From assembly GCF_014696385.1 (NCBI RefSeq), contig NZ_JACJQB010000004.1:1-64000 (forward strand): a stretch of DNA of 64,000 nt. Direction: 5' to 3'. A model generated the notes under the pieces. The model did no database searches. It worked only from the letters and a program-made list of their open reading frames with translations, and was not told where the DNA came from. Source of the stretch: Pseudanabaena mucicola FACHB-723. Lineage in GTDB: Bacteria > Cyanobacteriota > Cyanobacteriia > Pseudanabaenales > Pseudanabaenaceae. Below are positions 1-10,880 of the stretch, one piece after another (within the stretch, counting starts at the first letter, position 1; every line of letters starts with the position of its first letter). The position numbers were made by a program, and so were the translations under genes.

Positions 1-219
1 ACCTGACTCTCGCCATTGCTTGTAGTGCCAATACACTGTGGAGTATGGGGGTAAATCCTTGGGTAAGTCTGCCCAATTACATCCTTGCTTCAGTTGGTAA
101 AGTATGCCATCTAATATTTGACGTTTTATCCATTTTGGTGGGCAAGTTTTCTTTTTTCTCGGCAACAGAGGTTCAATAATCTCCCACTCTTTATCGCTTA
201 GGCTACTGCTATATCCCAT
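1..219 (-). mobile_element. IS5-type transposase, N-terminal part (runs off the left edge)
   Basis: Seventy-three codons read on the minus strand from an ATG at 219 down to base 1 without a stop. The peptide has the N-terminal signature of the IS5-group transposase domain (DUF4096-like): EWEIIEPLLP, then GCNWADLP, then STVYWHYKQWRESG at the window edge. The DDE catalytic part lies outside the window, so I cannot tell an intact element from a remnant. The element end should lie between 220 and about 300, directly beside the next gene. I did not find its terminal inverted repeat, because the other end is not visible. Confidence 0.85.
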
Positions 220-300
220 GTTTGATCCCTTTCATTACTCTTCCTAAGATACCAAATGGGTTCTATAGAGGTTAAGAGTTAACTTTGAAAGTTATCAAAA

Positions 301-732
301 CTAAGTTTGTGGAGTGCGATTAGATAGGCGATCGCAAAGGAATCGATACCAATTTGCCGCAATATCCACATCTGTAAATCTAATACTGGGCATCTCGCCC
401 GTCTTGAGTACCAATTCCAGAGAGATTTTCTTAGCATTTAAGGGAAATTCAGCATCTTTCTCGTCAAAAAACTTACTGTCAATCCGAAACCTGATTCTGG
501 CAATATCCTGAAAACTAACCGTTTGAATATCGCGGGGATCTTTGCGTGTCGGTTTGCCCCATGTTAGGAGGTCATCCTTTTGCCCTAACACTGCATAAAT
601 ATCGTACTTGTGACGTTCAAATTGCTCAGCCCAGCGTTTATAGGACTCAATCTTTTGATACTCATTCCAGCCTGACCACGCTAGCCAAAAGAAGGCAATT
701 AATAGGGGCAGCCATAATAATCCACGTTCCAT
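301..732 (-). CDS. small membrane-anchored hypothetical protein
   Basis: A 143-aa protein with one hydrophobic segment at about residues 5-21 (LLWLPLLIAFFWLAWSGW), then a polar, mixed-charge domain of about 110 residues that probably folds outside or on the membrane. I do not recognise the family. The ATG at 732 is the natural start because the membrane segment follows at once. The gene lies between the transposase edge and the hairpin at 811-846, on the same strand as the upstream tRNA-Arg. Its stop is about 80 bp from the transposase start, so the IS may have landed just downstream of it. Function unknown. Confidence 0.6.
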   Translation of the reverse strand: MERGLLWLPLLIAFFWLAWSGWNEYQKIESYKRWAEQFERHKYDIYAVLGQKDDLLTWGKPTRKDPRDIQTVSFQDIARIRFRIDSKFFDEKDAEFPLNAKKISLELVLKTGEMPSIRFTDVDIAANWYRFLCDRLSNRTPQT

Positions 733-810
733 ATATAAAAAGTTCAGTAAAAAACAGTTACGTCAATTTTATTGCCAATTCGCATTGCAAATATAAATGC
801 AAATATAAAC

Positions 811-846
811 AAAGAGAGTAATCGCATAAGTGCGATTACTCTCTTT
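811..846 (-). terminator. 16-bp perfect hairpin terminator after tRNA-Arg
   Basis: Perfect inverted repeat with arms 811-826 and 831-846 and a 4-nt loop. The A/T-rich ends give a U-run for minus-strand transcripts. It sits just 3' of tRNA-Arg (856-929, minus), so it most likely terminates that tRNA transcript. Confidence 0.75.
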
Positions 847-855
847 AATTTTTGA

Positions 856-929
856 CGAGTATGGAGGGACTCGAACCCCCGACCCTCAGAACCGGAATCT
901 GATGCTCTATCCAACTGAGCTACATACCC
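856..929 (-). tRNA. tRNA-Arg (anticodon CCG)
   Basis: Folded by eye on the minus strand. The acceptor is GGGTATG paired with CATACTC (one G-U), followed by discriminator G. The D-arm region carries AGCTCAGTTGGATAGAGC. The anticodon stem TCAGA/TCTGA encloses the loop TTCCGGT, giving anticodon CCG. The T-arm carries GGTTCGAGTCC. CCA is not encoded. Length is 74 nt. Confidence 0.95.
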
Positions 930-1143
930 TTATAGGTTGACATCATACCATAGCCTAAGGCTAAGAATTAAGTACCTATCGCGATTTCTAACCAATGTCA
1001 TAAACCCAATCCTTTCCGATTTCTTTACTTTTTGTTGAGATAATTGATAAAGAGCGCTAAACAAGTCGATCACCATAAGTAAACTTAAAACCTCAGATCA
1101 TTTGTGAGAAGCGTAATCTATGGCAGGACTCTATAAGTAAAAA

Positions 1144-2409
1144 ATGTCTCATTACAATCAACTATCTGAGCGCGATTTAATTGATACCAAAATTCATGGG
1201 GATCGCTGGGCAGCATTTTGGGGCGAGTTATTTGGTAATAGTGGACATTTCTTGATTCTCAAAAGCATGTCTGACATCACCTTGCACGGTATGGGTAATT
1301 ATTTAACCGATGCAACAGAATATCTATTGATAGGGGTGATGCTATTGCAGTCTTGGTACTTGTCACGTCAATCAGCTAACCGCTTCTTTGGAAATTTGAT
1401 CGGCGTTTGTTGTTATACGATCATTGACTTACAACTGGAGGGAGCATCATTTTTTTCCTCACCCAGTCATATTACCTTCTGGACTTTTTCTTTACTTATT
1501 GCTAGCTTGCAAGGAATGCGTGATCACTGGCATAAGTCGTTAACTAATTGGATATTGCCATTAGAGAGTATTATCCGAAGTCTGATGGTAGTTGCTTTCT
1601 ATGCGGTCACTAGCTTGAAACTCGGTGAAACAGTGGTCACATGGAATCAGATCAGCGAGTTTGCCAACAAGACTACACATCTATATCTGATCCTCAGTTT
1701 GACATTTATCGGCTCATTGTTAGGATTTCTGAGTTTACAAACTGCTCAACAACGCGACCAATTACAGAAAATAGCTCAGACTTTAAGGAATTTAGCAGAA
1801 TGGGGAATGGGGACTCATGTGGTAAATACTGCTGTAAGTAATCCGAAAGCTCTCAATTTTCAAAGATGCGATCGCACGATTTTATTTATGGATATTCGGA
1901 AGTTTACGAATTGGTGCGAACAAACCGACCCCAATCTGGTAGCTACTGTCCTTAATGACTATTATGGCGAAGTCGAGCCTATCGCTGCTGCATATCAACC
2001 ACTGAGAATTAGCTTTACGGCTGACGAGATTATGGCTATTTATGAATCTCCTGCACAGGGTTTATCTGCTGCCAGAGCAATGCAAGAATCTGCCCAAAAA
2101 GTGCTTGCACCATATGCTTTAGGTGTGGGCTGTGCTATTCATAGTGGTTCAGTGATTGAGGGGTTATTTGGTAGTCAAGATGTTCGTACCTATACAGCCA
2201 TCGGCGATGTGGTAAATACAGCCAAGCGATTAGAAGGTACAACTCCTGCGGGGGCAATCACAATATCTGAGCCAGTATACGTAGCTATTACTAATTCAGA
2301 CCTTGCTTTGCAAGTCCATGATGCTATTGCTTGTGAGCCAGTATTGGTTAAAGGAAAACAGGATGCGATCGCAATTTGGCGAATTTTCGTCGGAAACCAA
2401 AGCTCCTAA
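1144..2409 (+). CDS. membrane class III adenylate/guanylate cyclase
   Basis: A 421-aa protein. Residues about 55-200 form a membrane region of roughly five hydrophobic helices. Residues about 240-415 are a class III nucleotidyl cyclase catalytic domain. Both metal-binding aspartates are visible: D250 in LFMDIRKFT and D294 in FTADEIMAIY. The transition-state pair N358/R362 is present in GDVVNTAKRLE. The usual substrate-base lysine four residues before the second aspartate is serine here (S290), and the glycine before that aspartate is alanine. Substrate choice and even activity are therefore uncertain. It probably makes cAMP or cGMP from a membrane signal. It stands alone, tail-to-tail with ftsX. 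Confidence 0.85.
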   Translation: MSHYNQLSERDLIDTKIHGDRWAAFWGELFGNSGHFLILKSMSDITLHGMGNYLTDATEYLLIGVMLLQSWYLSRQSANRFFGNLIGVCCYTIIDLQLEGASFFSSPSHITFWTFSLLIASLQGMRDHWHKSLTNWILPLESIIRSLMVVAFYAVTSLKLGETVVTWNQISEFANKTTHLYLILSLTFIGSLLGFLSLQTAQQRDQLQKIAQTLRNLAEWGMGTHVVNTAVSNPKALNFQRCDRTILFMDIRKFTNWCEQTDPNLVATVLNDYYGEVEPIAAAYQPLRISFTADEIMAIYESPAQGLSAARAMQESAQKVLAPYALGVGCAIHSGSVIEGLFGSQDVRTYTAIGDVVNTAKRLEGTTPAGAITISEPVYVAITNSDLALQVHDAIACEPVLVKGKQDAIAIWRIFVGNQSS

Positions 2410-2414
2410 AATTA

Positions 2415-3332
2415 TTAGGAGTTAAAAGAAAATCTCCTAACCGCCAGTAAACTTCCTAACACGCCGATGATTGATCCAAAAATGCCAAGAACCATTGGCA
2501 GCAAAAATTGTACCCGCAGATCTGTTGTCAACCCTAGGGTCAGTGACTTGATTAATTCTGGCTGATTCACAATCGCATCGCCGAGTAAATTTAAACTGAG
2601 CATCAACATGACATAGGCAGTCGCCGCCCCAGTAATGCCAAAAAATATGCCCTGTAATACAAAGGGGAAATAGATCCAGACGGCTGTTGCTCCCACCAAT
2701 TGCATCACTTCAATCTCGCGTCGTCTTGCCAACACAATTAAACGGATTGTCGTTGTAATAACTGCGATCGCAATTACGGTAAAAATTGCCACGATTGCCA
2801 CACTGCTATTACTCAAAGCCTGACGCAGTTGACCAATGCGTTCGACTACCTCATTTGTATACCAAACTTCATTAATCCCCTTCAATCCTGCAATTCTCTT
2901 GGCAACATCAGGGACACGATCGCTAGTCACAGCGCGCACCTTAAATTCATCAACCAATGGATTACCACCGAGTTGCTGAGTTGCTTGACTCAGATCAGTT
3001 GCCCCTAAATCTTTGATCAAATTTTCCCACGCATCTTCCTTAGCAATTAACTTTGCCGAAGCAACGCCATCAACCAATAGCAATCGGGACTGCATCGACT
3101 CCCCAACCGTATTTTCATCCAAATAGACAGAAATTTCTAACTGACTGCCAAGTTGCCCCAATACATTTTCTAATTGCCAAGAGAGCTGTAAACTTGCGCC
3201 GAATAAAAACAACAAGACCGCCACGGTGCTAATTGCAGCCCAGTTCATCCAGCCACCACGTCGCAAGCCTAAAAAAGTCTCACGCAGTAGGTAGTCAATC
3301 TTAGTAAAGAAGCGAACGACGTTTTGTACCAT
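2415..3332 (-). CDS. ftsX: cell division ABC transporter permease FtsX
   Basis: A 305-aa inner-membrane protein with FtsX architecture: one N-terminal membrane helix (about 28-50), a large periplasmic domain (about 51-175), then three more helices (about 180-200, 225-250, 275-300). The VLARRREIEVMQLVGAT segment after the second helix is a family hallmark. FtsX partners the ATPase FtsE, encoded 87 bp upstream on the same strand, and the complex controls peptidoglycan hydrolases at the septum. Its end lies only 5 bp from the end of the convergent cyclase gene. Confidence 0.93.
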   Translation of the reverse strand: MVQNVVRFFTKIDYLLRETFLGLRRGGWMNWAAISTVAVLLFLFGASLQLSWQLENVLGQLGSQLEISVYLDENTVGESMQSRLLLVDGVASAKLIAKEDAWENLIKDLGATDLSQATQQLGGNPLVDEFKVRAVTSDRVPDVAKRIAGLKGINEVWYTNEVVERIGQLRQALSNSSVAIVAIFTVIAIAVITTTIRLIVLARRREIEVMQLVGATAVWIYFPFVLQGIFFGITGAATAYVMLMLSLNLLGDAIVNQPELIKSLTLGLTTDLRVQFLLPMVLGIFGSIIGVLGSLLAVRRFSFNS

Positions 3333-3419
3333 TTTTGTGATTCACAATTTATTTTGATTATTTTGACTGTGCTATTGAAAATGCGCTATTTAAAGTGAGA
3401 TTTTTTGTTCGCTCAATAA

Positions 3420-4163
3420 TTACACGATATAGCCGTTTTGCAAATGCAATACAGGATGATTGGCAGCCCTGACCAATTGTTCATCGTGGGTAGTCAGCAA
3501 AATTGTTACCCCAAACGAGTTCAACTTTTTCAAGATTTTAATAACTTGCCAAGCATTGTCTGGATCGAGATTACCCGTCGGCTCATCGGCTAGGACTAGT
3601 GGTGGCGTATTAACGATCGCCCGCGCAATACTTGTTCGTTGCTGTTCTCCACCTGACAATTCTTCAGGAAAGCAATTCGCTTTGTGTACTAGACCCACCA
3701 TTTTCAGAGCAGGTTGGACTCGGCGCTGGATTTCTTTATAGGTATAGCCCTGAGCCATCAGCACAAACGCCACATTTTCCGAAACAGTGCGGCGCGGCAC
3801 AAGTTTGTAATCTTGAAAGACAATGCCAATTTTGCGGCGCAGCATGGCAAGATTATTTCCCCGTAAGCTATTCAGGTTAAATCCATTCACAATGACATCG
3901 CCATCGGTTGCTTGCTCAGCTCCATACAGCAACTTTAACAGCGTAGACTTGCCTGAGCCCGAATGACCTGTAATAAATTTAAAGTCCCCCTTATACAGTT
4001 CGAGGTTCACGTCACGCAAACCAACTGCACCATTAGCATAGGTCTTACGAACGTTCTCCAACTTGACAATTACTGACTTTTGATTGTTGGCGCTATTTTG
4101 GTCAGATTCTTCAGAATGTTTATTGTTGGGTTGCGGATTAATTTTAGTTGGCAGTTTTAGCAT
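3420..4163 (-). CDS. ftsE: cell division ATP-binding protein FtsE
   Basis: A 247-aa ABC ATPase. Walker A is GHSGSGKS (66-73), the signature is LSGGEQQR (about 168), and Walker B is VLADEPT (about 189) followed by the switch histidine in TTHDEQ. A polar extension of about 30 residues precedes the conserved domain, longer than in E. coli FtsE. It is encoded directly upstream of ftsX on the same strand, the usual arrangement, and forms the cytoplasmic motor of FtsEX. Start ATG at 4163. Confidence 0.92.
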   Translation of the reverse strand: MLKLPTKINPQPNNKHSEESDQNSANNQKSVIVKLENVRKTYANGAVGLRDVNLELYKGDFKFITGHSGSGKSTLLKLLYGAEQATDGDVIVNGFNLNSLRGNNLAMLRRKIGIVFQDYKLVPRRTVSENVAFVLMAQGYTYKEIQRRVQPALKMVGLVHKANCFPEELSGGEQQRTSIARAIVNTPPLVLADEPTGNLDPDNAWQVIKILKKLNSFGVTILLTTHDEQLVRAANHPVLHLQNGYIV

Positions 4164-4587
4164 GGGCGAGCGCTTTAAATATTCTAAAAAATTCTAAAAA
4201 ATTCTGAGCATAGCGAGACAGTAGTCAACCTTTGCACTTGAGATTATACAGACTACGTCAAGGGCTTAATTCTCAGCAGGGAGTCAGCAAGGATAGAGAC
4301 ACAAACTTTTGTCAAAACTGATTCTTAAATGCAAAATTGCTGCTAAATTAAATGCGATCGCATCTAAGTTTGGAAACCGCTATATGATAAATTATTGCGG
4401 GCTTGATTACCTGACAAGTTTCTAACCGATGCGAGTTCTGACTGGGTTCTGCTCAAACTGAAACATACTTGCTACTGTTCGCTTACCATGCAACTAGCAA
4501 GTCAGTTCTTTGGTTAATGATGATTGCTAAAGAAACTAGCTAATCAAACTAAACGTCTATCCACCCAAAAATGAGGGATTATCAGCA
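4164..4587. other. divergent intergenic region, ftsE / response regulator
   Basis: A 424-bp non-coding stretch between divergent genes, so it should hold both promoters. At 4176-4205 a short unit (ATTCTAAAAA) is repeated nearly three times in tandem just upstream of ftsE. One GCGATCGC octamer lies near 4350. I see no ORF with coding character and no defined operator. Confidence 0.5.
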
Positions 4588-5160
4588 GTGGCAGCTCACA
4601 AAATACTAGTGATTGATGATAGTCGCGTAATCCGCAACATGGTTCGCGATATGCTTCCGCCGTCTAACTTCGAGGTGCTAGAAGCCGCCGATGGCATCAA
4701 AGGATTAGAGATGATCCAGCAGGAAAAGCCTTGGATGATCATGCTAGATTTTTTATTGCCTCGGATGAGTGGGTTTGAGGTATATGAAGCTTTGCAACAA
4801 AGTGATGAGCTAAGCCGTATCCCCCTAGTTTTGATGTCTGGTCGCAAGGAAGAAGTTACTAGTAAAATTCCTGAACCCTTTGAAGATAAATATTTAGTAT
4901 TTGTAGAAAAGCCCTTTGAGCAGAAGGAACTGATCACCGCAATTAAGCGAGCAATGGTCTTAGTCCAGAAGCGTCCGCCGATATCAGTGATTAATAAAGT
5001 TGCGGCTCCAGTTGCCACGGTTGGCGATGCTGCCGATAGCGCTCTTGTCCAACGTATTGAGGCTCTGGAAGCTAAGCAAGTTTTATTAGAGAAACAAATT
5101 GCATCTCAACAGAAGCAATTCCAACAACTTGTTGACTTTATCAAGAAAAAACTCAAGTAA
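4588..5160 (+). CDS. single-domain response regulator with C-terminal coiled coil
   Basis: A 190-aa CheY-like receiver (residues 4-125). Acidic pocket residues are D10/D11, the phospho-acceptor is D54 in IMLDFLLP, and the conserved lysine is K108 in VEKPF. Residues about 135-190 are a linker followed by a heptad-like Q/K/E-rich helix (LEAKQVLLEKQIASQQKQ), likely for dimerisation or partner docking, instead of a DNA-binding output domain. The start is GTG at 4588; the nearest upstream ATG (4571) is out of frame. No histidine kinase is adjacent, so the partner is unknown. Confidence 0.85.
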   Translation: MAAHKILVIDDSRVIRNMVRDMLPPSNFEVLEAADGIKGLEMIQQEKPWMIMLDFLLPRMSGFEVYEALQQSDELSRIPLVLMSGRKEEVTSKIPEPFEDKYLVFVEKPFEQKELITAIKRAMVLVQKRPPISVINKVAAPVATVGDAADSALVQRIEALEAKQVLLEKQIASQQKQFQQLVDFIKKKLK

Positions 5161-5211
5161 TCTTAATTACTCAGTAACCAAGAGATCTACTGCAATTGGT
5201 TACTAAAGTGT

Positions 5212-5595
5212 CTAGTCGTGGACAGAACCATCGGGCATAATTGCGCCACTTAATTTGGTTCGTTCAAGCTTAGCCAAGCTAAGGTCAGCTTTGAGTAGGT
5301 TGGCATTTTTGAGGTTAGCCTGACTCAAATCCGCTCTGGTCAAGATTGCCCCACGCAGGTCGGCTTTTTCCAGATTAGCTTTACTCAAATCTGCCCAACC
5401 TAAATCAGCGCCACGTAAATCGGCTCCAGTCAAGTCAACGTGGGTTAAAATTGATTCGCTCAAATCAATGCCGTGTAAAGAAATACCACGCAGGTCGATG
5501 TCATGGAGATGGGTTTGTTCAAAGTTGCGATCACCCTTGGCATAGCGATCAACTAATTCTGCTTTGGTTAGGGCGGCATGGGAAGGGAATGTCAT
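5212..5595 (-). CDS. pentapeptide repeat protein
   Basis: A 127-aa protein. From about residue 35 to 120 it consists of tandem pentapeptides of the A(D/N)Lxx type (ADLRG, ADLGW, ADLSK, ANLEK, ADLRG, ADLSQ, ANLKN). These predict a right-handed quadrilateral beta-helix. The N-terminal 30 residues are non-repetitive. Such proteins are abundant in cyanobacteria and mostly of unknown role. It lacks a signal peptide and should be cytoplasmic. The gene is convergent with the response regulator, with only 51 bp between their ends. Confidence 0.88.
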   Translation of the reverse strand: MTFPSHAALTKAELVDRYAKGDRNFEQTHLHDIDLRGISLHGIDLSESILTHVDLTGADLRGADLGWADLSKANLEKADLRGAILTRADLSQANLKNANLLKADLSLAKLERTKLSGAIMPDGSVHD

Positions 5596-5702
5596 AGGTT
5601 AAGCCTCGCTAAGCCTAGAAGCGCTGAAATCGGCTTTATCATCATAACAAAGAGTCGATGCGTCAAGAAATGAGGCAACAAGGTATAATTTGATTTTTTG
5701 TA

Positions 5703-6419
5703 ATGACAGACTGGTTACAACGTACAGAGCTATTGATTGGCTCAGATAGTCTCAATAAGCTTAAGCAAGCAAATGTCTTAGTTGTGGGCATGGGCGGAGT
5801 TGGTAGTTTTGCGGCTGAGTTCCTATGTCGTGCAGGAATTGGCAAAATGACGATTGTCGATGGTGATCGCGTCGATCCTTCTAATAAAAATCGCCAGATT
5901 GTAGCTCTAGACAGCACTGTTAATCTTCATAAGGCAGATGTGATGGCGGCAAGAATGTCTGACATTAATCCCGATATCCAGTTGACCGTTATCAAAGAAT
6001 TTTTGACTCCTGATCTGATGATGGAGTTAGTTACCACTAAATTTGACTGGGTGCTAGATTGCATCGACAGCCTCCAGCCAAAGCTTTATTTCCTTGGTGC
6101 TGCTGCCACCAATGGCGTAAAAGTTGCCAGCAGTATGGGGGCTGGTGGTCGAGTTGATCCCCAGAAAATTAGAATTGCGCCTATTTTTGAAACTGATTGT
6201 TGTCGATTTGCTTACAAGATTCGCAAAGGGCTGCGGCGCAAAGGTTTTGCGAATGCGAATATTATTGCTGTCTATTCTGAGGAGTTAGTTAATCGTGATT
6301 CTTTGCATCTAACCGATGGTAGTAATTTTAAGCGCTCATACTACGGCACGATTTCCTATTTACCCGCATTATTTGGCTTAAATTTGGCAAGTATTGTCAT
6401 TCGCGATCTAATTGAATAG
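5703..6419 (+). CDS. tcdA: tRNA threonylcarbamoyladenosine dehydratase (TcdA/CsdL family)
   Basis: A 238-aa E1-like (ThiF/MoeB superfamily) enzyme. The nucleotide-binding loop is VVGMGGVGSF (residues about 27-36), followed by the adenylation Asp/Arg/Asn region (DGDRVDPSNKNRQ). The family segment SSMGAGGRVDP is also present. TcdA cyclises t6A37 of tRNA to ct6A using ATP. Unlike MoeB/ThiF it has no adjacent sulfur-carrier gene, and its length fits TcdA. It stands alone ahead of the DPOR genes. Confidence 0.82.
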   Translation: MTDWLQRTELLIGSDSLNKLKQANVLVVGMGGVGSFAAEFLCRAGIGKMTIVDGDRVDPSNKNRQIVALDSTVNLHKADVMAARMSDINPDIQLTVIKEFLTPDLMMELVTTKFDWVLDCIDSLQPKLYFLGAAATNGVKVASSMGAGGRVDPQKIRIAPIFETDCCRFAYKIRKGLRRKGFANANIIAVYSEELVNRDSLHLTDGSNFKRSYYGTISYLPALFGLNLASIVIRDLIE

Positions 6420-6678
6420 CCTAATTAAACTTAGCCCCACTGGGATATCGGAAAAAGCTGTATTCGCTAAGTATATATACTTGCGATCGCAATAAAGCAA
6501 ATGTAAATCCTGATACTCCTGTAAACCTTTGCAACTTTTTCCCCAGTCTCTTGGTTTTACTAAATATAGTAAGGATAACTAACCCATCGATCGCGTTGTG
6601 ATCGCCTTGCTTTAATCCAAATTTCGGCATCTTCCATTTAGAAGGAAGACAAAGCCTTTCAAAAACTTAAAAAAATAG

Positions 6679-7983
<1,305 letters not shown>

Positions 7984-7989
7984 GAGTAA

Positions 7990-8062
7990 TTAGCTGTTAG
8001 CAATTAGCGATTAGCCTTTTAAAAGCTAACGGCTAATTGCTAATCGCTAACAGCCCATTAAA
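7990..8062. repeat. TTAGC(A/G)ATT-type imperfect palindromic repeat between bchN and bchB
   Basis: A run of TTAGC-type words. The block at about 7994-8016 and the one at about 8031-8053 are inverted copies matching at about 21 of 23 positions. They could form a long hairpin in the bchN-bchB transcript. The same word (GTTAGC / GCTAA) recurs in the intergenic regions near 19790-19892, 20753-20770 and 33315-33330. It is probably a dispersed host repeat. Confidence 0.6.
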
Positions 8063-8108
8063 AGCTGACAGCCCAAAACTAACAACTAAACTACCAATTA
8101 CCCAATTT

Positions 8109-9779
8109 ATGGAACTAACCCTCTGGACTTATGAAGGGCCTCCCCATGTGGGAGCGATGCGAATTGCGACTGGTATGGAAGGGGTACATTATGTACTGCA
8201 TGCACCACAGGGCGATACTTACGCTGATTTGCTATTTACGATGATCGAAAGGCGCGATCGCCGTCCCCCTGTGACCTACACCACATTCCAAGCTCGCGAT
8301 CTTGGGGGTGACACTGCGGAGATGGTGAAGACCTCGGTACGCGATGCTTACGAAAGATTTAAGCCTCAAGTAATGCTAGTTGGTGAAAGCTGCACTGCGG
8401 AATTAATTCAGGATCAACCAGGTTCTCTTGCTAAAGGTATGGGCTTACCGATCCCCATCGTTAGTTTGGAATTGCCCGCCTATTCCAAAAAGGAAAATTG
8501 GGGTGCAAGCGAAACTCTCTATCATTTGGTGCGGACTTTACTGCTGCCCGTTGTGCCGCCACCCAATACCCCTCGCCCTCAGCGCGATCCCCAGATTCGT
8601 CCGAAGGCAAACATCATTGGTCCCACGGCACTGGGATTCCGTTGTCGTGATGATATTCGCGAAGTGATTAAGTTACTAGGGGAAATCGGCGTAGATGTAA
8701 ACGTGGTCGCCCCGATGGGCGCAACACCTGCGGACTTGATGCGAATTCCTGATGCGGATTTTAATATTTGCCTCTATCCTGAAATTGCGCTCACTACCTG
8801 TACTTGGCTACAACGCAGTTTTGCCCAACCAATTATTAAGACTGTGCCGATTGGGGTTGGTGCAACTCGTGACTTTATTGCCGAAATTGGTAAGGTTGCA
8901 GATATTGATGTAAGCCAAGCTTTATTGCGATCGCAATCTGACACTCTCGGCAACTGGGATGTTTCGCGCCTATCCTCAGCCGCAAACCCCAATGCTTCCC
9001 GTCTTCCTTGGTATTCGCGATCGGTTGACTCCACTTACCTCACAGGTAAGCGCGTGTTTATCTTTGGTGATGCCACCCATGCCCTCGCGGCAGCCCGAAT
9101 TGCTACAGAAGAACTAGGCTTTACCCTTGTGGGCATTGGCACATATAGCCGTGAATTTGCGCGGGAAGTGAGGGAAGTTGCCAAAAAACATGGACTTGAA
9201 GCCGTGATTAGTGATGATTACTTAGCCGTAGAAGCAAAAGTTGCTGAAGCTGCTCCAGAACTAGTGCTTGGCACTCAGATGGAGCGCCATATTGCTAAAC
9301 GCTTGGGTATTCCTTGCGCGGTAATTTCTGCACCGATCCATGTGCAAGATGTGCCTGCCCGTTACTCACCACAAATGGGTTGGGAAGGCGCGAATGTGAT
9401 TTTTGATAGCTGGGTACATCCTTTGATGATGGGGCTAGAGGAACATTTGATTGGCATGTTCAAGGAAGACTTTGAGTTTGCTGAAGGTCATATGAGCCAT
9501 CTGCATACTGCGCCAGCCCATGCTCCAACTCAAGAATTACGAGCGTCTGAGTCTGTAATTGCCTCAACAGGCGGTTCTAGTCAAGCTGTTCTCACCCCTT
9601 TAGCCCAAGAGGTTGAAGGTATTACTTGGAGTGCTGACGGTGAAGCGGAATTAAAGAAGATTCCCTTCTTTGTCCGTGGCAAAATCAAACGCAACACAGA
9701 GAAATTTGCGATCGATCGTGGCATTGCCTCGATTACTTCAGAAACTCTCTACGAAGCAAAAGCAGCGATTGGTCAGTAA
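8109..9779 (+). CDS. bchB: light-independent protochlorophyllide reductase subunit B, BchB-type
   Basis: A 556-aa DPOR B subunit. The open frame extends back to a TTG at 8037 inside a repeat, but the ATG at 8109 is the right start: it gives the family N-terminus ([15 protein letters not shown]) and places the unusual cluster ligand Asp exactly at D36 (HAPQGD) and the conserved cysteine at C95 (GESC). It resembles purple-bacterial BchB, not cyanobacterial ChlB, which starts with a different motif (AYWMYAGPAHIG). A proline-rich insert at about residues 165-185 and an Ala/Pro/Ser-rich linker near 470-500 make it somewhat longer than typical BchB. The C-terminal domain (about 505-556) is conserved in the family. 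Confidence 0.92.
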   Translation: MELTLWTYEGPPHVGAMRIATGMEGVHYVLHAPQGDTYADLLFTMIERRDRRPPVTYTTFQARDLGGDTAEMVKTSVRDAYERFKPQVMLVGESCTAELIQDQPGSLAKGMGLPIPIVSLELPAYSKKENWGASETLYHLVRTLLLPVVPPPNTPRPQRDPQIRPKANIIGPTALGFRCRDDIREVIKLLGEIGVDVNVVAPMGATPADLMRIPDADFNICLYPEIALTTCTWLQRSFAQPIIKTVPIGVGATRDFIAEIGKVADIDVSQALLRSQSDTLGNWDVSRLSSAANPNASRLPWYSRSVDSTYLTGKRVFIFGDATHALAAARIATEELGFTLVGIGTYSREFAREVREVAKKHGLEAVISDDYLAVEAKVAEAAPELVLGTQMERHIAKRLGIPCAVISAPIHVQDVPARYSPQMGWEGANVIFDSWVHPLMMGLEEHLIGMFKEDFEFAEGHMSHLHTAPAHAPTQELRASESVIASTGGSSQAVLTPLAQEVEGITWSADGEAELKKIPFFVRGKIKRNTEKFAIDRGIASITSETLYEAKAAIGQ

Positions 9780-9781
9780 TT

Positions 9782-9896
9782 GCCCTTACCCCCCAGCCTC
9801 CTCTCCCATCGGGAGAAGAGGAGCAAGAGTTTAATATTTTCTTTCTAGTTTCCCTCTCCTGCGGGAGAAGGGCTGGGGGTGAGGGGCTTAAAAATT
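9782..9896. repeat. nested palindromic repeat between bchB and bchL
   Basis: The outer arms CCCTTACCCCCCAGCC (from 9782) and GGCTGGGGGTGAGGGG (to about 9890) are near-complementary. Inside are two smaller palindromes of the CCTCTCCC-loop-GGGAGAAGAGG kind. The layout (CCCCCAGCC, then CTCCTGCGGGAGA-like cores) is that of interspersed GC-rich repeats I associate with many cyanobacterial genomes. It separates subunit B from L within an apparent operon and could affect transcript stability. Confidence 0.6.
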
Positions 9897-9905
9897 TATT
9901 CATAA

Positions 9906-10823
<918 letters not shown>

Positions 10824-10837
10824 ACCTTGAAATAAAT

Positions 10838-10868
10838 AAAAAGTGCCGCGCTCTGCGCGGCACTTTTT
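10838..10868. terminator. bidirectional terminator, bchL / sulfurtransferase
   Basis: A perfect 13-bp stem, arms 10838-10850 and 10856-10868, with a CTCTG loop and A/T-rich ends. It serves the convergent genes bchL (+) and the sulfurtransferase (-). Confidence 0.85.
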
Positions 10869-10880
10869 ATTTGGAACTTT

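Noticed and set aside
8037-8108. N-terminal extension of bchB from a TTG
   Set aside because: It runs through a repeat, and the family N-terminus starts exactly at 8109.
9782-9896. Possible CRISPR-like repeats between bchB and bchL
   Set aside because: Only nested palindromes occur, without regular direct repeats and spacers. I saw no CRISPR array in the window.
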